Of a stretch of DNA of 64,000 nucleotides, positions 18,287 to 27,393 are shown one piece after another. The first letter of the stretch is position 1; each line of letters starts with the position of its first letter. Origin of the DNA: Halopseudomonas pelagia. GTDB taxonomy: Bacteria > Pseudomonadota > Gammaproteobacteria > Pseudomonadales > Pseudomonadaceae. Under the pieces are notes generated by a model. The model worked only from the letters and a program-made list of their open reading frames with translations, searched no databases and had not been told where the DNA came from. The stretch spans positions 2,604,001-2,668,000 of the forward strand of contig NZ_CP033116.1 in the NCBI RefSeq assembly GCF_009497895.1. Direction: 5' to 3'. Position numbers and translations under genes: made by a program.

Positions 18287-19929
18287 GTGTTGGCCCATTG
18301 CACGTAGCAGACGTCCACTGGCATGGCGTGCTGTGCGCATACCGCCAACCAGCGGCGCTGGTTGTCCTGCAGCCGATCCCCGGGGCCTTTGACCTCAATC
18401 ATGCGGTAGCGCTGCTCTGCGGGCCAGAACTGGATCAGATCCGGCATGCCGGTGCGATTGGCTCGAATGTCTGCCAGCAGCCGCTCGAACCAGATGTGCA
18501 GATGCGCTGCTGGCAGGCAATGCAGGGCCTGATCCAACAGTGCCTGATCCAGCAAGCCCCAGAACACGAAGGGAGATTGAATGCCGTACTTGTCCTGCCA
18601 AGTGCGCCGGATCACGTTGTGATAGTCGCCGGAGCTTAACTGCGCGAAACAGTTATCGAACAGCTCGGCACGTCGCAGCCGAAATTCCGGCTCGTGCAGG
18701 TCTACCGGGCCGCTGTGAAACGGATGGAAAAAGGCGCCGGGCAACGGAGCAAAAATGGCGTTCCAGCAGAGCAGGCCGAACAGGCTGTTGATCAGACCGT
18801 TCTCCACATAGTGCACGGGGGCGTCTTCGCTATGCAGATGTTCGCGCACGCGGTATTCAACGCTGGACGCGTGGCTCTGCTCGCGTGGTAACAGCAGATC
18901 GATTCTGCCTGCAGGCGGTTCAGGCCTGGTTGCCGGCCTGGGCTGCCCGGTTTTGACGGCCAGGCGCTTGATCGCCCGCTCGACCAGTTGCAGCTCGGTA
19001 TCGCTTTCCGGTGTTTGCCTGGCGGCCAGTGCGAGCCCATGGGCGGCGTGGTAGTCGTGCTGCTTTTCCAGAGTGCGAATCAGCCGTTGCCGAGCACCCG
19101 GATGACCGCAGCGCTGGTAAGCCGCGACAGCTTCGGGCATACGCTCTTCGCGCTCCAGCTGCCGGGCAAGCTTGAATAGCAGCCGATTGTGGCGCGAGTT
19201 CAAGTAGGCGCTGGCCGGCTCGAAGCCACTCAGTTGCGCCAGAATGTCCTCGATCGGCTCACCAGCGTCAAAAGCGGCCCGGCATTGCCATAGATGCAGG
19301 TACTGCTCCACCTCGGCGCGGCTAGCAAAGCCCCGCGATTCCTGAGCAATCGGCACCTGCTCATAGCGGAATATGCCCAGATCAGCCAAGACGAACTCTG
19401 CCCAGCTTTGCTCCAGATTACCGAAGAACAGCAGACGCAAGCGCTCGCAGAGCGCATTGATCGTCAGACTGTAGACTGTGTCGTCGACCAGAGGACACCA
19501 TTGCTGGAGGGTTTTCGGTGCGGGATGATCGCTGCTCAGTAGCGGCAGCAGATCGGCCTTGCTCGGGCTACGCGGCCCAGCCGGCAGATCGAAGGCACGC
19601 AGTGCCTCGGATTTACGTAGCAGCGCGAGCACTTCACACAGGTGCAGTTCAGCGTCCGGGCGCACCCAGCCAGTATTGCAAAGCGGTATTGCCGCCTGAT
19701 GTATGTCACCGATCTCGGCGTAGTTGAGTTTACTGGCACGAAAGTGCTCACCCTTGCGCATGACCATTCTCACCAGCAACGCCTGACTTGACTGAGGCAA
19801 CTGCTGAAATTCGCGAATAAACCCCAGCTCCTCAGTGCTCAGCAGATCGGCATAGCGCGCCTGCACCCAGAGCAGGGCGGTTAGAAAGTTCTGCAGGTAA
19901 TAAAACGAAGGGATGCTGGTTTCGGCCAT
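18283..19929 (-). CDS. FAN1-type VRR-NUC structure-specific nuclease
   Basis: A 548-residue protein with a C-terminal VRR-NUC domain. The catalytic PD-(D/E)XK pattern G-M-P-D497 ... E512-V-K514 is present, with Q521 and Q524 after it. Length and the long alpha-helical N-terminal part match bacterial FAN1 homologues, which act on 5' flaps and interstrand crosslinks. There is no ubiquitin-binding zinc finger, as usual in bacteria. It is followed, with a 4-bp overlap, by a helicase-nuclease gene; together they look like a crosslink- or flap-repair unit. Confidence 0.87.
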   Translation of the reverse strand: MAETSIPSFYYLQNFLTALLWVQARYADLLSTEELGFIREFQQLPQSSQALLVRMVMRKGEHFRASKLNYAEIGDIHQAAIPLCNTGWVRPDAELHLCEVLALLRKSEALRAFDLPAGPRSPSKADLLPLLSSDHPAPKTLQQWCPLVDDTVYSLTINALCERLRLLFFGNLEQSWAEFVLADLGIFRYEQVPIAQESRGFASRAEVEQYLHLWQCRAAFDAGEPIEDILAQLSGFEPASAYLNSRHNRLLFKLARQLEREERMPEAVAAYQRCGHPGARQRLIRTLEKQHDYHAAHGLALAARQTPESDTELQLVERAIKRLAVKTGQPRPATRPEPPAGRIDLLLPREQSHASSVEYRVREHLHSEDAPVHYVENGLINSLFGLLCWNAIFAPLPGAFFHPFHSGPVDLHEPEFRLRRAELFDNCFAQLSSGDYHNVIRRTWQDKYGIQSPFVFWGLLDQALLDQALHCLPAAHLHIWFERLLADIRANRTGMPDLIQFWPAEQRYRMIEVKGPGDRLQDNQRRWLAVCAQHAMPVDVCYVQWANT

Positions 19930-20105
19930 GGCGTGTATTCTACTAGCTATTCATACAGTAGTCTGCCTGGCGGGTACGCGAGCTTCAAGCCCGGCAGTGC
20001 GAATACTGGAAACTCGCCCGTGCAGGGCAATCAGAGTAAAGTATCTGCACAAAAATTGTTCACCCAACACAAGCACCATTTGCTGAACTGCCTGAGGTAA
20101 CCCCA

Positions 20106-21128
20106 TTGCTCACCCTGTTGTTTCTGACCAGCCTGGCGATTCTCCTGAGCAGCCTCTGGGCTGTACTGGCGCTCTGGTTTCAGGCGCCAGGGAGCACCGC
20201 GGCGCGGCAGGGGCTGATGATCGGTTGGGGCGTTGCGGTAGTGGCGTTGCTGATACTGCTATGGCAGGGCTGGATATGGCAAAGCCTGGTGGTTTATGTA
20301 GTGATGTTCGTGTTGCTGCGCAGGTGGTGGGCCAGCCTCAAACCCTCGAATGACCGCGATTGGGCCGACGATCTGGCGCGCACCACGCATGGCACCATTC
20401 AGGATGATCTGGTCACGCTGCACAATGTACGCAACTTCAACTGGCGAACCGAAGACGATTACGACATCTGCTGGGAAACCCGCGAGTACGATCTGAGCCG
20501 GCTGCATTCCGTGGATATGACGACCTCCTACTGGGGCTTGCCGGCGATTGCCCATGTGCTGCTGTCCTTCGGATTCGACAATGGCGACTTCGTCGTTTTC
20601 TCCGTTGAGATCCGCAAGGAACGCCAGGAGCTGTTTTCGGAAATTGGCGGCTTTTTCAAAAAGTTCGAGCTGAGTATCGTCGCCACCGACGAGCGCGATG
20701 CGCTGCGGGTACGTACCAATGTGCGCGGTGAAGACGCCTACCTTTACCATACGCGGCTGACTGACGTGACCGCCCGGCAGCTATTCGTGTCCTTTGTTGA
20801 GGAGGCCAACACGCTTGCCGCTACGCCGCGTTTTTATCACAGCATCACTGCCAATTGCACCACGCTGGTGTTCAATATGCTGCGACGGATCATCGGTGGG
20901 CTGCCACTCGATGTGCGACTGCTGCTCTCAGGCTATTTGCCGGCCTACGTACAAAAGCATCGGGGTTTGCAGCTGGATTACAGTCTGAAGACACTCAAGC
21001 AGCGCGGGCGCATCACCCAGAGCGCGATCGCCGCTGACAAGGCCGAAGACTTCTCATGGCGTATCCGCCAGGGCATCCCCGGATGGGAGCCGGAAACTTT
21101 GCCCGGCGGGCAGGCTCCAATCAAATAA
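20106..21128 (+). CDS. DUF4105 membrane protein
   Basis: A 340-residue protein with two or three N-terminal hydrophobic segments (about 3-25 and 37-75) and a soluble DUF4105 domain. It includes a conserved N-C-T-T segment (SITANCTTLVFNML) that resembles a papain-like or NlpC-related active-site context. The frame appears to start at TTG 20106, with TGAGG about 9 nt before it; no ATG is near. Function is unknown. A small exported protein gene follows 38 bp downstream on the same strand. Confidence 0.75.
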   Translation: MLTLLFLTSLAILLSSLWAVLALWFQAPGSTAARQGLMIGWGVAVVALLILLWQGWIWQSLVVYVVMFVLLRRWWASLKPSNDRDWADDLARTTHGTIQDDLVTLHNVRNFNWRTEDDYDICWETREYDLSRLHSVDMTTSYWGLPAIAHVLLSFGFDNGDFVVFSVEIRKERQELFSEIGGFFKKFELSIVATDERDALRVRTNVRGEDAYLYHTRLTDVTARQLFVSFVEEANTLAATPRFYHSITANCTTLVFNMLRRIIGGLPLDVRLLLSGYLPAYVQKHRGLQLDYSLKTLKQRGRITQSAIAADKAEDFSWRIRQGIPGWEPETLPGGQAPIK

Positions 21129-21166
21129 CCGCACTGAACAGCAACCTGAATAGAGAGCTACTGCCC

Positions 21167-21544
21167 ATGTCCAAATTGTCACTCTGGTTGCTGGCGGGCT
21201 TTATGCTGCTGCCTGTCATTGGCAGTGCCCAGGAGGCGCCCCAGGTGTCTGATGATCCTATGCAGATCATTGGCGATCCGACTCTTGACGTGGGTGAACG
21301 TATCAGACGCGCTATTGCACTACTCAATAGCATGGCCGACAGCCGTGAAAACGGTGGCGCTCAGGTGGATGCAGACCAGCTGCGTAGCGCGGCTTACATT
21401 CTCGGCCAGGCGCCAGATAATGGTGAAGCTTCGGAGCTGGCCGCGCAGGCGGTGATGGCGGCCGAACAGGGGGCGCTGGACGAGGCACTGATATTGGCAG
21501 AAAGTGCCGCTGCGCTGTCTCCCTCCTGGGCCCCACCCAACTAG
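21167..21544 (+). CDS. small exported hypothetical protein
   Basis: A 125-residue protein with a clear signal peptide (positive start, hydrophobic core, probable cleavage after GSAQ, near residue 19). The mature part is Ala-rich and helical with an acidic bias; the pattern of A/E-rich helices resembles short TPR-like repeats. It lies 38 bp after the DUF4105 gene, so it is probably in the same transcript. No specific family was recognised. Confidence 0.65.
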   Translation: MSKLSLWLLAGFMLLPVIGSAQEAPQVSDDPMQIIGDPTLDVGERIRRAIALLNSMADSRENGGAQVDADQLRSAAYILGQAPDNGEASELAAQAVMAAEQGALDEALILAESAAALSPSWAPPN

Positions 21545-21569
21545 GATTTCTCAGTTACCCGCGGCACGC

Positions 21570-22631
21570 TCAGCCGTGCAGGCGTTTGACGGAATCACTC
21601 ATGAGGATGCCGGCCCAGCGCGTCTCGGGGGAGGCGTCCAGCGCCAGCTTGGCGATCATCGTCAATGGCACCGCCAACAACATGCCTATTGGTCCGAACA
21701 CGTAGCCCCAGATCAGCAGCGACACCAGTACGATGAGTGGAGAAATCCCCAGGCTGGTGCCCATCAGGCGCGGCTCGATAATACTGCCGATGGCAGTATT
21801 GACGGCGACATACAGGGCAAGCACCAGCAGGCCGTCAACGATCCCCATACCCATAAAGGCAATAATCACCGCTGGAATAGCAGCGATGATCGAGCCTATG
21901 GTAGGGATGAAGTTCAGTAGTCCGGCGACAATTCCCCACAGCACAGCAAAGTCCACACCCATGAAAGCCAGTGCTATGCCGACGATCAAGCCGGTGGCCG
22001 TACTCGCGGCCGTCTTGATCAGCAGGTAGCGGTACACCGAGCGCAGAAAGCGACGAGCTCTGACCCGGGCTCTACGGCGACTGGGAAAGGCCGCGTTGAG
22101 TTTGTCCGACAGATAGCGCTCTTCAAGCAACAGGAACATGAACGCCAGCAGCACCAGCAGCGTGCTGGCCGTAAATTGCCCAAGTCCGCCGGCGACACCC
22201 CGCGCTATCCCGGTAATGGTTGCGGTCGCAGGCAAGGGCAGGGTGCTGGGTAACAGTTCGCGGGGCAGGCCACGCGCGGCGAGCATCTCGCGCAGCTCGA
22301 TCAGCCAGCCGTTGAACCTGGCCTGATACAGGGGCGCCTGGGAGGCCATGCTTTCGGCGGCATCCTTGAGCGCCAGAAACAGCAGGAAGAAGGTCAAACC
22401 AACGACGGAGAACAGCACCAGCACCGCCAATGGGCCTGGCAGTCTGTGTCTTTGCATCCAGTTCAACGGCGGCGCACAGATAATCGCCAAAAAGGCGGCC
22501 AGCAAAAAGGGCGTGACGATATGCCCGATCGCCTTGAGCCCGCCCAGCACAATAACCAGAGCGGCGGCACCAAGGAGCCATTGGACGCCGGAGGAAACGC
22601 CTTTAAGGGGAGCAGGTGTCAAGGAATGCAT
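21570..22631 (-). CDS. AI-2E family transporter (PerM/YdiK-like)
   Basis: A 353-residue polytopic membrane protein of the AI-2E exporter-like family. It has paired N-terminal helices, a soluble loop (about 100-150), then further helices including the GLLNFIPTIGSIIAAIPA motif typical of the family. Members export diverse small molecules or act in Na+/H+ exchange; autoinducer-2 transport itself is not implied. It stands alone between a plus-strand gene pair and the acyl-CoA ligase. Confidence 0.85.
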   Translation of the reverse strand: MHSLTPAPLKGVSSGVQWLLGAAALVIVLGGLKAIGHIVTPFLLAAFLAIICAPPLNWMQRHRLPGPLAVLVLFSVVGLTFFLLFLALKDAAESMASQAPLYQARFNGWLIELREMLAARGLPRELLPSTLPLPATATITGIARGVAGGLGQFTASTLLVLLAFMFLLLEERYLSDKLNAAFPSRRRARVRARRFLRSVYRYLLIKTAASTATGLIVGIALAFMGVDFAVLWGIVAGLLNFIPTIGSIIAAIPAVIIAFMGMGIVDGLLVLALYVAVNTAIGSIIEPRLMGTSLGISPLIVLVSLLIWGYVFGPIGMLLAVPLTMIAKLALDASPETRWAGILMSDSVKRLHG

Positions 22632-22745
22632 GGGTGGCCTGTAGACAAGATAACGAGCGCTACCGGCGCTAGGGCCGGTAGCAATGCGTCATCATAATGG
22701 GTATCGGCGCCGGACTGTAGCGCCTGGAAGGGAAATTAACCGCTT

Positions 22746-24401
22746 TTAACTATCCGCCCATTCCTGTTCCTGGAGCGTGCGCCAGAGAATCTTGCCGGTA
22801 GGCGACTTGGGCAAGGCATCAGTGAAGGTTACCTGCTTGGGGCACTTGTAGGCCGACATGTTGGCCTGACACCAGTTGATGATCTCCTCCTCGGTGGCCT
22901 GCTGCCCTGCGGCCAACACGATAACTGCCTTGGTGGTCTCACCGCGCCGGGTGTCCGGGGCTGAGATCACGCAGACTTCCTGTACCGCCGGGTGGCCGTA
23001 GAGCAGGGATTCAACCTCCGCCGGCCAGACCTTGAAGCCGGCAGCGTTGATCATGCGTTTGACCCGGTCAACCAGAAAGAAATAGCCCTCTTCGTCGTAG
23101 TGGCCCAGATCGCCGGTGCGGAAAAAGCGCTTGCCCTGCAGCTCGACAAAGGCTTCTTCGGTGGCCTCGGGGCGCTTCCAGTAACCCTGAAACAGTTGCT
23201 CGCCTTGCACCACGATCTCGCCGGTCACATCCGGGCCGACTTCTTCCAGCGTATCGAGATTGATCACGCGCGAATCCACGCCGATGATCGGAATGCCCAG
23301 GCACTGCGGCTTGGGCGCATGGTAGGGGTTCATATGGGTAGCGCTGATGGTTTCCGACAGGCCGTAACCTTCGGCATATTCCAGCCCGGTTTTGAGCCTG
23401 AGCTTCTCCGCAACCGCCAGGGGCATGGCTGCGCCGCCGCCGCCGATCGCTTTGAGACTAGTGATGTTGTATTGATCGATATCCGGATCCGAGAGGAGGT
23501 CCACGACCATGGTGGAAATATTACGCCAGCTGGTGATGCCGTGGTTTTCGATCAGTTGCGCCGCGACCTTGCGATCCCAGCGGGTCATGACCACCTGAGT
23601 GCCACCGATAAAGATCGAGCTGTTCATGCACACCTGCATGCCGGTGACGTGGAACATCGGCACGGAGACCAATTGCACGCTGTTGTGCTGGGCGTTACCC
23701 CATACCGAGCAGTACACGGTGGTGGCCATGACACTGCGGTGGGTATGCACGCAGCCTTTGGGGTTGCCGGTCGTGCCGGAGCTGTAAGGAATAACACAAA
23801 GATCATCCGGGCCTGCGGTCAAGGGACCAGGTGCATGATTGGCAGCCAGGGTCTTTTGCCAGTCGGTCACGCCGGGTAGTGCGGGTATGGACGCTGGCAG
23901 CTTGACTGCTTCGGGCAAATCAATGCTGGTTGGCTCACGGACATATTCGCTGTAGGCGCTGGTAATCACTTCACGCAGGCCGCGCTGGCCGACCAGCGGG
24001 GCGATGTTGTCGAGCAGCTCCAGACCACAGAGCGCGACTTCCGCCTCGGTATCTTCCAGCAGGTATTCCAGTTCGGCTTTGCGGTTCATCGGGTTGACCG
24101 GGATGACCACGGCGTTGGCACGCAGGATGGCGTAGAAACCGATAACAAACTGCGGGCTGTTCTGCATATACAGCAACACCCGATCACCGGCCTTGACGCC
24201 TGCCTGCTGGAGGTAGCCGGCCAGGGCCTGGGCCTGCTGGTCTAGCTCTCTATAGGTCAAAGTAGAGCCGTAATAGATGATCGCGGGGTGATCCGGGTAA
24301 CGCAACGCCGATACGGTGAGGTTACTGTAGAGGGAGGTTTGCGGCAGTTCCAGATCATGCGGAACGGAAACGGGCCATACGGCGTAATGGCGGTCGAACA
24401 T
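22746..24401 (-). CDS. AMP-forming fatty acid-CoA ligase
   Basis: A 551-residue ANL-superfamily adenylating enzyme. The ATP-binding P-loop SSGTTGNPKGCVHTH is near residue 200, with a downstream EGYGLSET motif, TGDLG hinge region and the C-terminal catalytic Lys motif PKSPTGKILWR. These support a (medium- or long-chain) acyl-CoA synthetase; the exact acid cannot be told. ATG 24401 is preceded by GAGAGGA about 10 nt upstream; the in-frame extension to 24518 lacks support. Confidence 0.88.
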   Translation of the reverse strand: MFDRHYAVWPVSVPHDLELPQTSLYSNLTVSALRYPDHPAIIYYGSTLTYRELDQQAQALAGYLQQAGVKAGDRVLLYMQNSPQFVIGFYAILRANAVVIPVNPMNRKAELEYLLEDTEAEVALCGLELLDNIAPLVGQRGLREVITSAYSEYVREPTSIDLPEAVKLPASIPALPGVTDWQKTLAANHAPGPLTAGPDDLCVIPYSSGTTGNPKGCVHTHRSVMATTVYCSVWGNAQHNSVQLVSVPMFHVTGMQVCMNSSIFIGGTQVVMTRWDRKVAAQLIENHGITSWRNISTMVVDLLSDPDIDQYNITSLKAIGGGGAAMPLAVAEKLRLKTGLEYAEGYGLSETISATHMNPYHAPKPQCLGIPIIGVDSRVINLDTLEEVGPDVTGEIVVQGEQLFQGYWKRPEATEEAFVELQGKRFFRTGDLGHYDEEGYFFLVDRVKRMINAAGFKVWPAEVESLLYGHPAVQEVCVISAPDTRRGETTKAVIVLAAGQQATEEEIINWCQANMSAYKCPKQVTFTDALPKSPTGKILWRTLQEQEWADS

Positions 24402-24671
24402 GGAGTGAGGTTCCTCTCTTGTTGTGGCTGCAGCCGCTCTTGGGCTCTGCTGAACATATGCTGGAAAAGATTCTATGAAAGATTTCTGGCTGACGCGGAT
24501 CAATCCTTGCGCAGCCAATCAGCGTTATACTTGATTCATGACTCGTCGACTGTCGCTACCATTACTCTTTCTGTTGTTAATTGTTACTCAGATACCTTGC
24601 CAGCCACCGAAGACCTGATTTCTCATGCAGATTTAATGTGATGTAATTAATCAGATAGCTGGAGCAAGTCC

Positions 24672-24824
24672 ATGAATATAAAGACGATCTATATGCTGAC
24701 AATATTGTTGCCTGGGATGGTTTCTGCTCAAGTGGTAAGCGCTGATACCTCGCTTGAGCACGCCGACCACGGTGCACATCCGGAGCAAAGCCATCCGCCG
24801 CTAGACGCACATTCGCAGCACTGA
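24672..24824 (+). CDS. small His-rich exported peptide (possible frameshifted end)
   Basis: A 50-residue open frame with GGAG 7 nt before its ATG, a good signal peptide (cleavage likely after VSA or SAQ near residue 20), and a mature part rich in His and acidic residues (LEHADHGAHPEQSHPP, ending AHSQH). It stops at TGA 24822-24824. If one base is skipped there, the frame continues as D-S-H-H-H-Y-N-A-P-V and onward to a stop at 24886-24888, keeping the His-rich style. This is either a short metal-binding periplasmic peptide or a gene broken by a one-base change. No family was recognised. Confidence 0.5.
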   Translation: MNIKTIYMLTILLPGMVSAQVVSADTSLEHADHGAHPEQSHPPLDAHSQH

Positions 24825-24920
24825 TTCACATCACCATTACAACGCTCCGGTACTGCTGGACAAGGATATTGCCGGGGCTTGGTTTTGACCTGCCGTTTCC
24901 CTCAACCTGGAGAATCAAAC

Positions 24921-25364
24921 ATGGATCCTTTTATGCGCGCGACCATCGATGAGGCCCGTGCTGGCCTGGCCGAGGGCGGAATACCGATCGGCTCGGTGCT
25001 GGTTCACAACGGCAAGATCATCGGCCATGGGCATAACCGCCGTGTTCAGCATGGCAGTGCCATTTTGCATGGCGAAATGGATGCGCTGGAGAACGCCGGG
25101 CGATTGCCGGCCTCGGTGTATAGCGAATCGGTGCTCTATACCACGCTGTCGCCCTGCGCGATGTGCAGCGGCGCGATTCTGCTGTATGGCATTCCCAGGG
25201 TGGTGATTGGCGAGAATCAAACCTTTATGGGTGAAGAACAACTGCTGCGTGAGCGCGGTGTTGTTGTCGAGGTATTGCAGAACGACGAATGCATAGCGCT
25301 GATGCGCGAGTTTATACAGGCGAGCTCGGAACTCTGGAATGAGGATATCGGCGAGGAGAGATAG
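24921..25364 (+). CDS. fungal-type cytosine deaminase
   Basis: A 147-residue zinc deaminase of the CDA/tadA fold. Zinc and catalytic residues are H50-x-E52 and C79-x-x-C82. The wider pattern (HGEMDALENAGRLP, TTLSPCAMCSGAILLYGIPR, and a WNEDIGE ending) closely matches yeast cytosine deaminase FCY1, including the substrate-contacting Asn (N39) and C-terminal Asp (D142). The predicted reaction is cytosine to uracil plus ammonia. It starts at ATG 24921, with GGAG 8 nt upstream. A neighbouring role in another amino-purine or pyrimidine deamination cannot be excluded. Confidence 0.85.
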   Translation: MDPFMRATIDEARAGLAEGGIPIGSVLVHNGKIIGHGHNRRVQHGSAILHGEMDALENAGRLPASVYSESVLYTTLSPCAMCSGAILLYGIPRVVIGENQTFMGEEQLLRERGVVVEVLQNDECIALMREFIQASSELWNEDIGEER

Positions 25365-25432
25365 GTATTTATTAGCGTTAACTGAAAGCTCGTCTATATT
25401 TTTGTAATACGTTCTTTACGACGAGTTGCTTC

Positions 25433-25942
25433 ATGCCCAGGACGATTCGGATGTTCGTGCAAGCAGTGGATGCTATGAACCGGTTTATTGGCCGGTGCGC
25501 GATGTATCTGATTTTCGTCATGATGGCCGTGTTGTTGTACTCCTCCATCAGCAAAACCTTCTTTAATCCCTCGATCTGGACCCTGGAAGTCGCGCAATTT
25601 TTGATGGTTGCCTACTTCCTGCTGGGCGGCGCCTATTCAATGCAGCTGGACGGCCATGTGCGCATGGACCTGCTGTACAGCAAATGGTCACCTCGGACCA
25701 AAGGCGCGGTGGATGCGGTCACCGTGCTGTTGTTGATGTTCTACCTGTTCTGGCTGCTGTATGGCGGCATTTCTTCCACCCAGTATGCGTTGCAATACAA
25801 CGAAACCAGCTATTCAGCCTGGTCCCCACGCATGGCGCCGATCAAGATCATCATGTGCATTGGTGTCGCGATGATGATCCTGCAGACGCTGGCCACGCTG
25901 TGTCGCGATATCGCCGAGGCGCGCGGGGTTCCGCTGGAATGA
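25433..25942 (+). CDS. TRAP transporter small permease (DctQ type)
   Basis: A 169-residue protein with four transmembrane helices, as expected for the DctQ subunit of TRAP transporters. The motif GGAYSMQLDGHVRMDLLY is characteristic. Its stop overlaps the ATG of the large permease by 4 bp (ATGA). It forms the inner-membrane complex with the next gene and is energised by an ion gradient. Confidence 0.87.
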   Translation: MPRTIRMFVQAVDAMNRFIGRCAMYLIFVMMAVLLYSSISKTFFNPSIWTLEVAQFLMVAYFLLGGAYSMQLDGHVRMDLLYSKWSPRTKGAVDAVTVLLLMFYLFWLLYGGISSTQYALQYNETSYSAWSPRMAPIKIIMCIGVAMMILQTLATLCRDIAEARGVPLE

Positions 25943-27264
25943 GCTACAACGTCATAGCGCTGTTGATGTTCTCCAGCATGATGCTGCTGTTGTTGACCGG
26001 CAAGCGGGTATTCGGCGCTATAGGTTTTGTCGCGGTGGCCGCAGCCTTGTTGTTGTGGGGCGATGGCGGATCTGAAATCGCCTTCAGTGCGGCGATGAAG
26101 TTGATGAAATGGTACCCGCTGCTGACGCTACCGTTATTCGTTTATATGGGCTACATGCTCTCCGAATCAGGGTTGGCCGAAGACCTGTATCGCATGTTTC
26201 ACGTGTGGATGGGCCCGGTTCACGGCGGCCTGGCGATCGGCACCATCGGTTTGATGGTGGCCATCTCGGCCATGAATGGCCTGAGCGTGGCGGGTATGGC
26301 GATTGGCGCCAGTATTGCGCTACCCGAGCTGCTGCGCCGCGGCTATGACAAGATCATGGTCACCGGGGTAATCCAGGCCGGCAGTTCCCTGGGGATTCTG
26401 ATTCCGCCCAGTGTGGTGCTGGTGCTCTACGGCATGATTGCCCGCCAGCCGGTAGGCCAGTTGTGGCTGGCGGGGGTATTTCCGGGGCTGATGATGGCCG
26501 GCCTGTTTGTACTGTATATCGCCATTCGTTGCCGCCTGCAGCCGCAGCTGGGGCCGGCGCTGCCTGAAGAGGAGCGCCGGCAGATTACCCGCGCAGACAA
26601 ATTCAAGTTGCTGCAGGCGGGCATCATTCCGGTGTTTATCTTTTTCTCCATGACCGGGCTGTTTCTGCTCGGTTACACCAGTCTGGTCGAGAGCTCTGCT
26701 GTGGGCGCTGCTGCAGCGACTTTGGCCGCTTTGCTGAAAGGTCGGCTGACGCGCAAAGTAATGGAAGAGACGCTGCGCAAAACGCTGGCGATCAGTTGCA
26801 TGTTCATGTGGATCATCCTCGCGGCGCTGTGTTTTGGCGCCGTGTTCGATGGTCTCGGCGCGGTGCGCGCAATCGAGTCGCTGTTTCTCGACAATCTGGG
26901 TTTGGGCCCCTGGCAGGTGCTGATATTGATGCAGCTGTCCTTCATCATCATGGGCATGTTCCTGGACGACACGGCGATGCTGGTAATTGTCGCGCCGCTG
27001 TATATCCCGTTGGTGGGCGCGCTGGGCTTCGACCTGATCTGGTACGGCGTGCTTTATACCATCACCTGCCAGATCGCCTATATGACGCCACCCTTTGGTT
27101 ACAATCTGTTCCTGATGCGCGCCATGGCGCCGCCAGAGGTGACGCTGCGGGACATTTACGTCTCGGTTACGCCCTTCGTGCTGATCATGGTGCTGGCCTT
27201 GGTACTGGTGATGATTTTCCCGCAGATTGCGCTGTGGTTGCCGGAGCTGCATTACGCCCGGTAG
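25939..27264 (+). CDS. TRAP transporter large permease (DctM type)
   Basis: A 441-residue polytopic permease, about 11-12 helices, full length for DctM. Family patterns include the N-terminal LLLTGKRVFGAIG, GMAIGASIALPELLRRGYDK and GSSLGILIPPSVVLVLYG, and a C-terminal IAYMTPPFGYNLFLMR. It starts at ATG 25939, overlapping the small permease. A hairpin lies between this gene and the binding-protein gene, which may set different mRNA levels. Confidence 0.9.
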   Translation: MSYNVIALLMFSSMMLLLLTGKRVFGAIGFVAVAAALLLWGDGGSEIAFSAAMKLMKWYPLLTLPLFVYMGYMLSESGLAEDLYRMFHVWMGPVHGGLAIGTIGLMVAISAMNGLSVAGMAIGASIALPELLRRGYDKIMVTGVIQAGSSLGILIPPSVVLVLYGMIARQPVGQLWLAGVFPGLMMAGLFVLYIAIRCRLQPQLGPALPEEERRQITRADKFKLLQAGIIPVFIFFSMTGLFLLGYTSLVESSAVGAAAATLAALLKGRLTRKVMEETLRKTLAISCMFMWIILAALCFGAVFDGLGAVRAIESLFLDNLGLGPWQVLILMQLSFIIMGMFLDDTAMLVIVAPLYIPLVGALGFDLIWYGVLYTITCQIAYMTPPFGYNLFLMRAMAPPEVTLRDIYVSVTPFVLIMVLALVLVMIFPQIALWLPELHYAR

Positions 27265-27283
27265 CCAGGTTTATCGAACTAAC

Positions 27284-27306
27284 AGCCGGCTCCGATTGAG
27301 CCGGCT
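27284..27306 (+). repeat. intercistronic hairpin between TRAP permease and binding protein genes
   Basis: AGCCGGCTC and GAGCCGGCT form a perfect 9-bp stem with a 5-nt loop. Only TTCAAGG follows, no U-run. It is best read as a stabilising or partial-termination hairpin separating the membrane subunits from the highly expressed binding protein. Confidence 0.5.
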
Positions 27307-27393
27307 TCAAGGAACACTGCTCCGACCATGCTGGCCGTTGCAGGGTAATGCGGTTGTTGGAAAACAAAATCGACATTAAAGGGAGTGACCAGC

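Noticed and set aside
19952..19958. LexA-like half site (CTGTATG on the minus strand) before the FAN1-type gene
   Set aside because: The second half (ACAG at the right distance) is missing, so SOS control is not supported.
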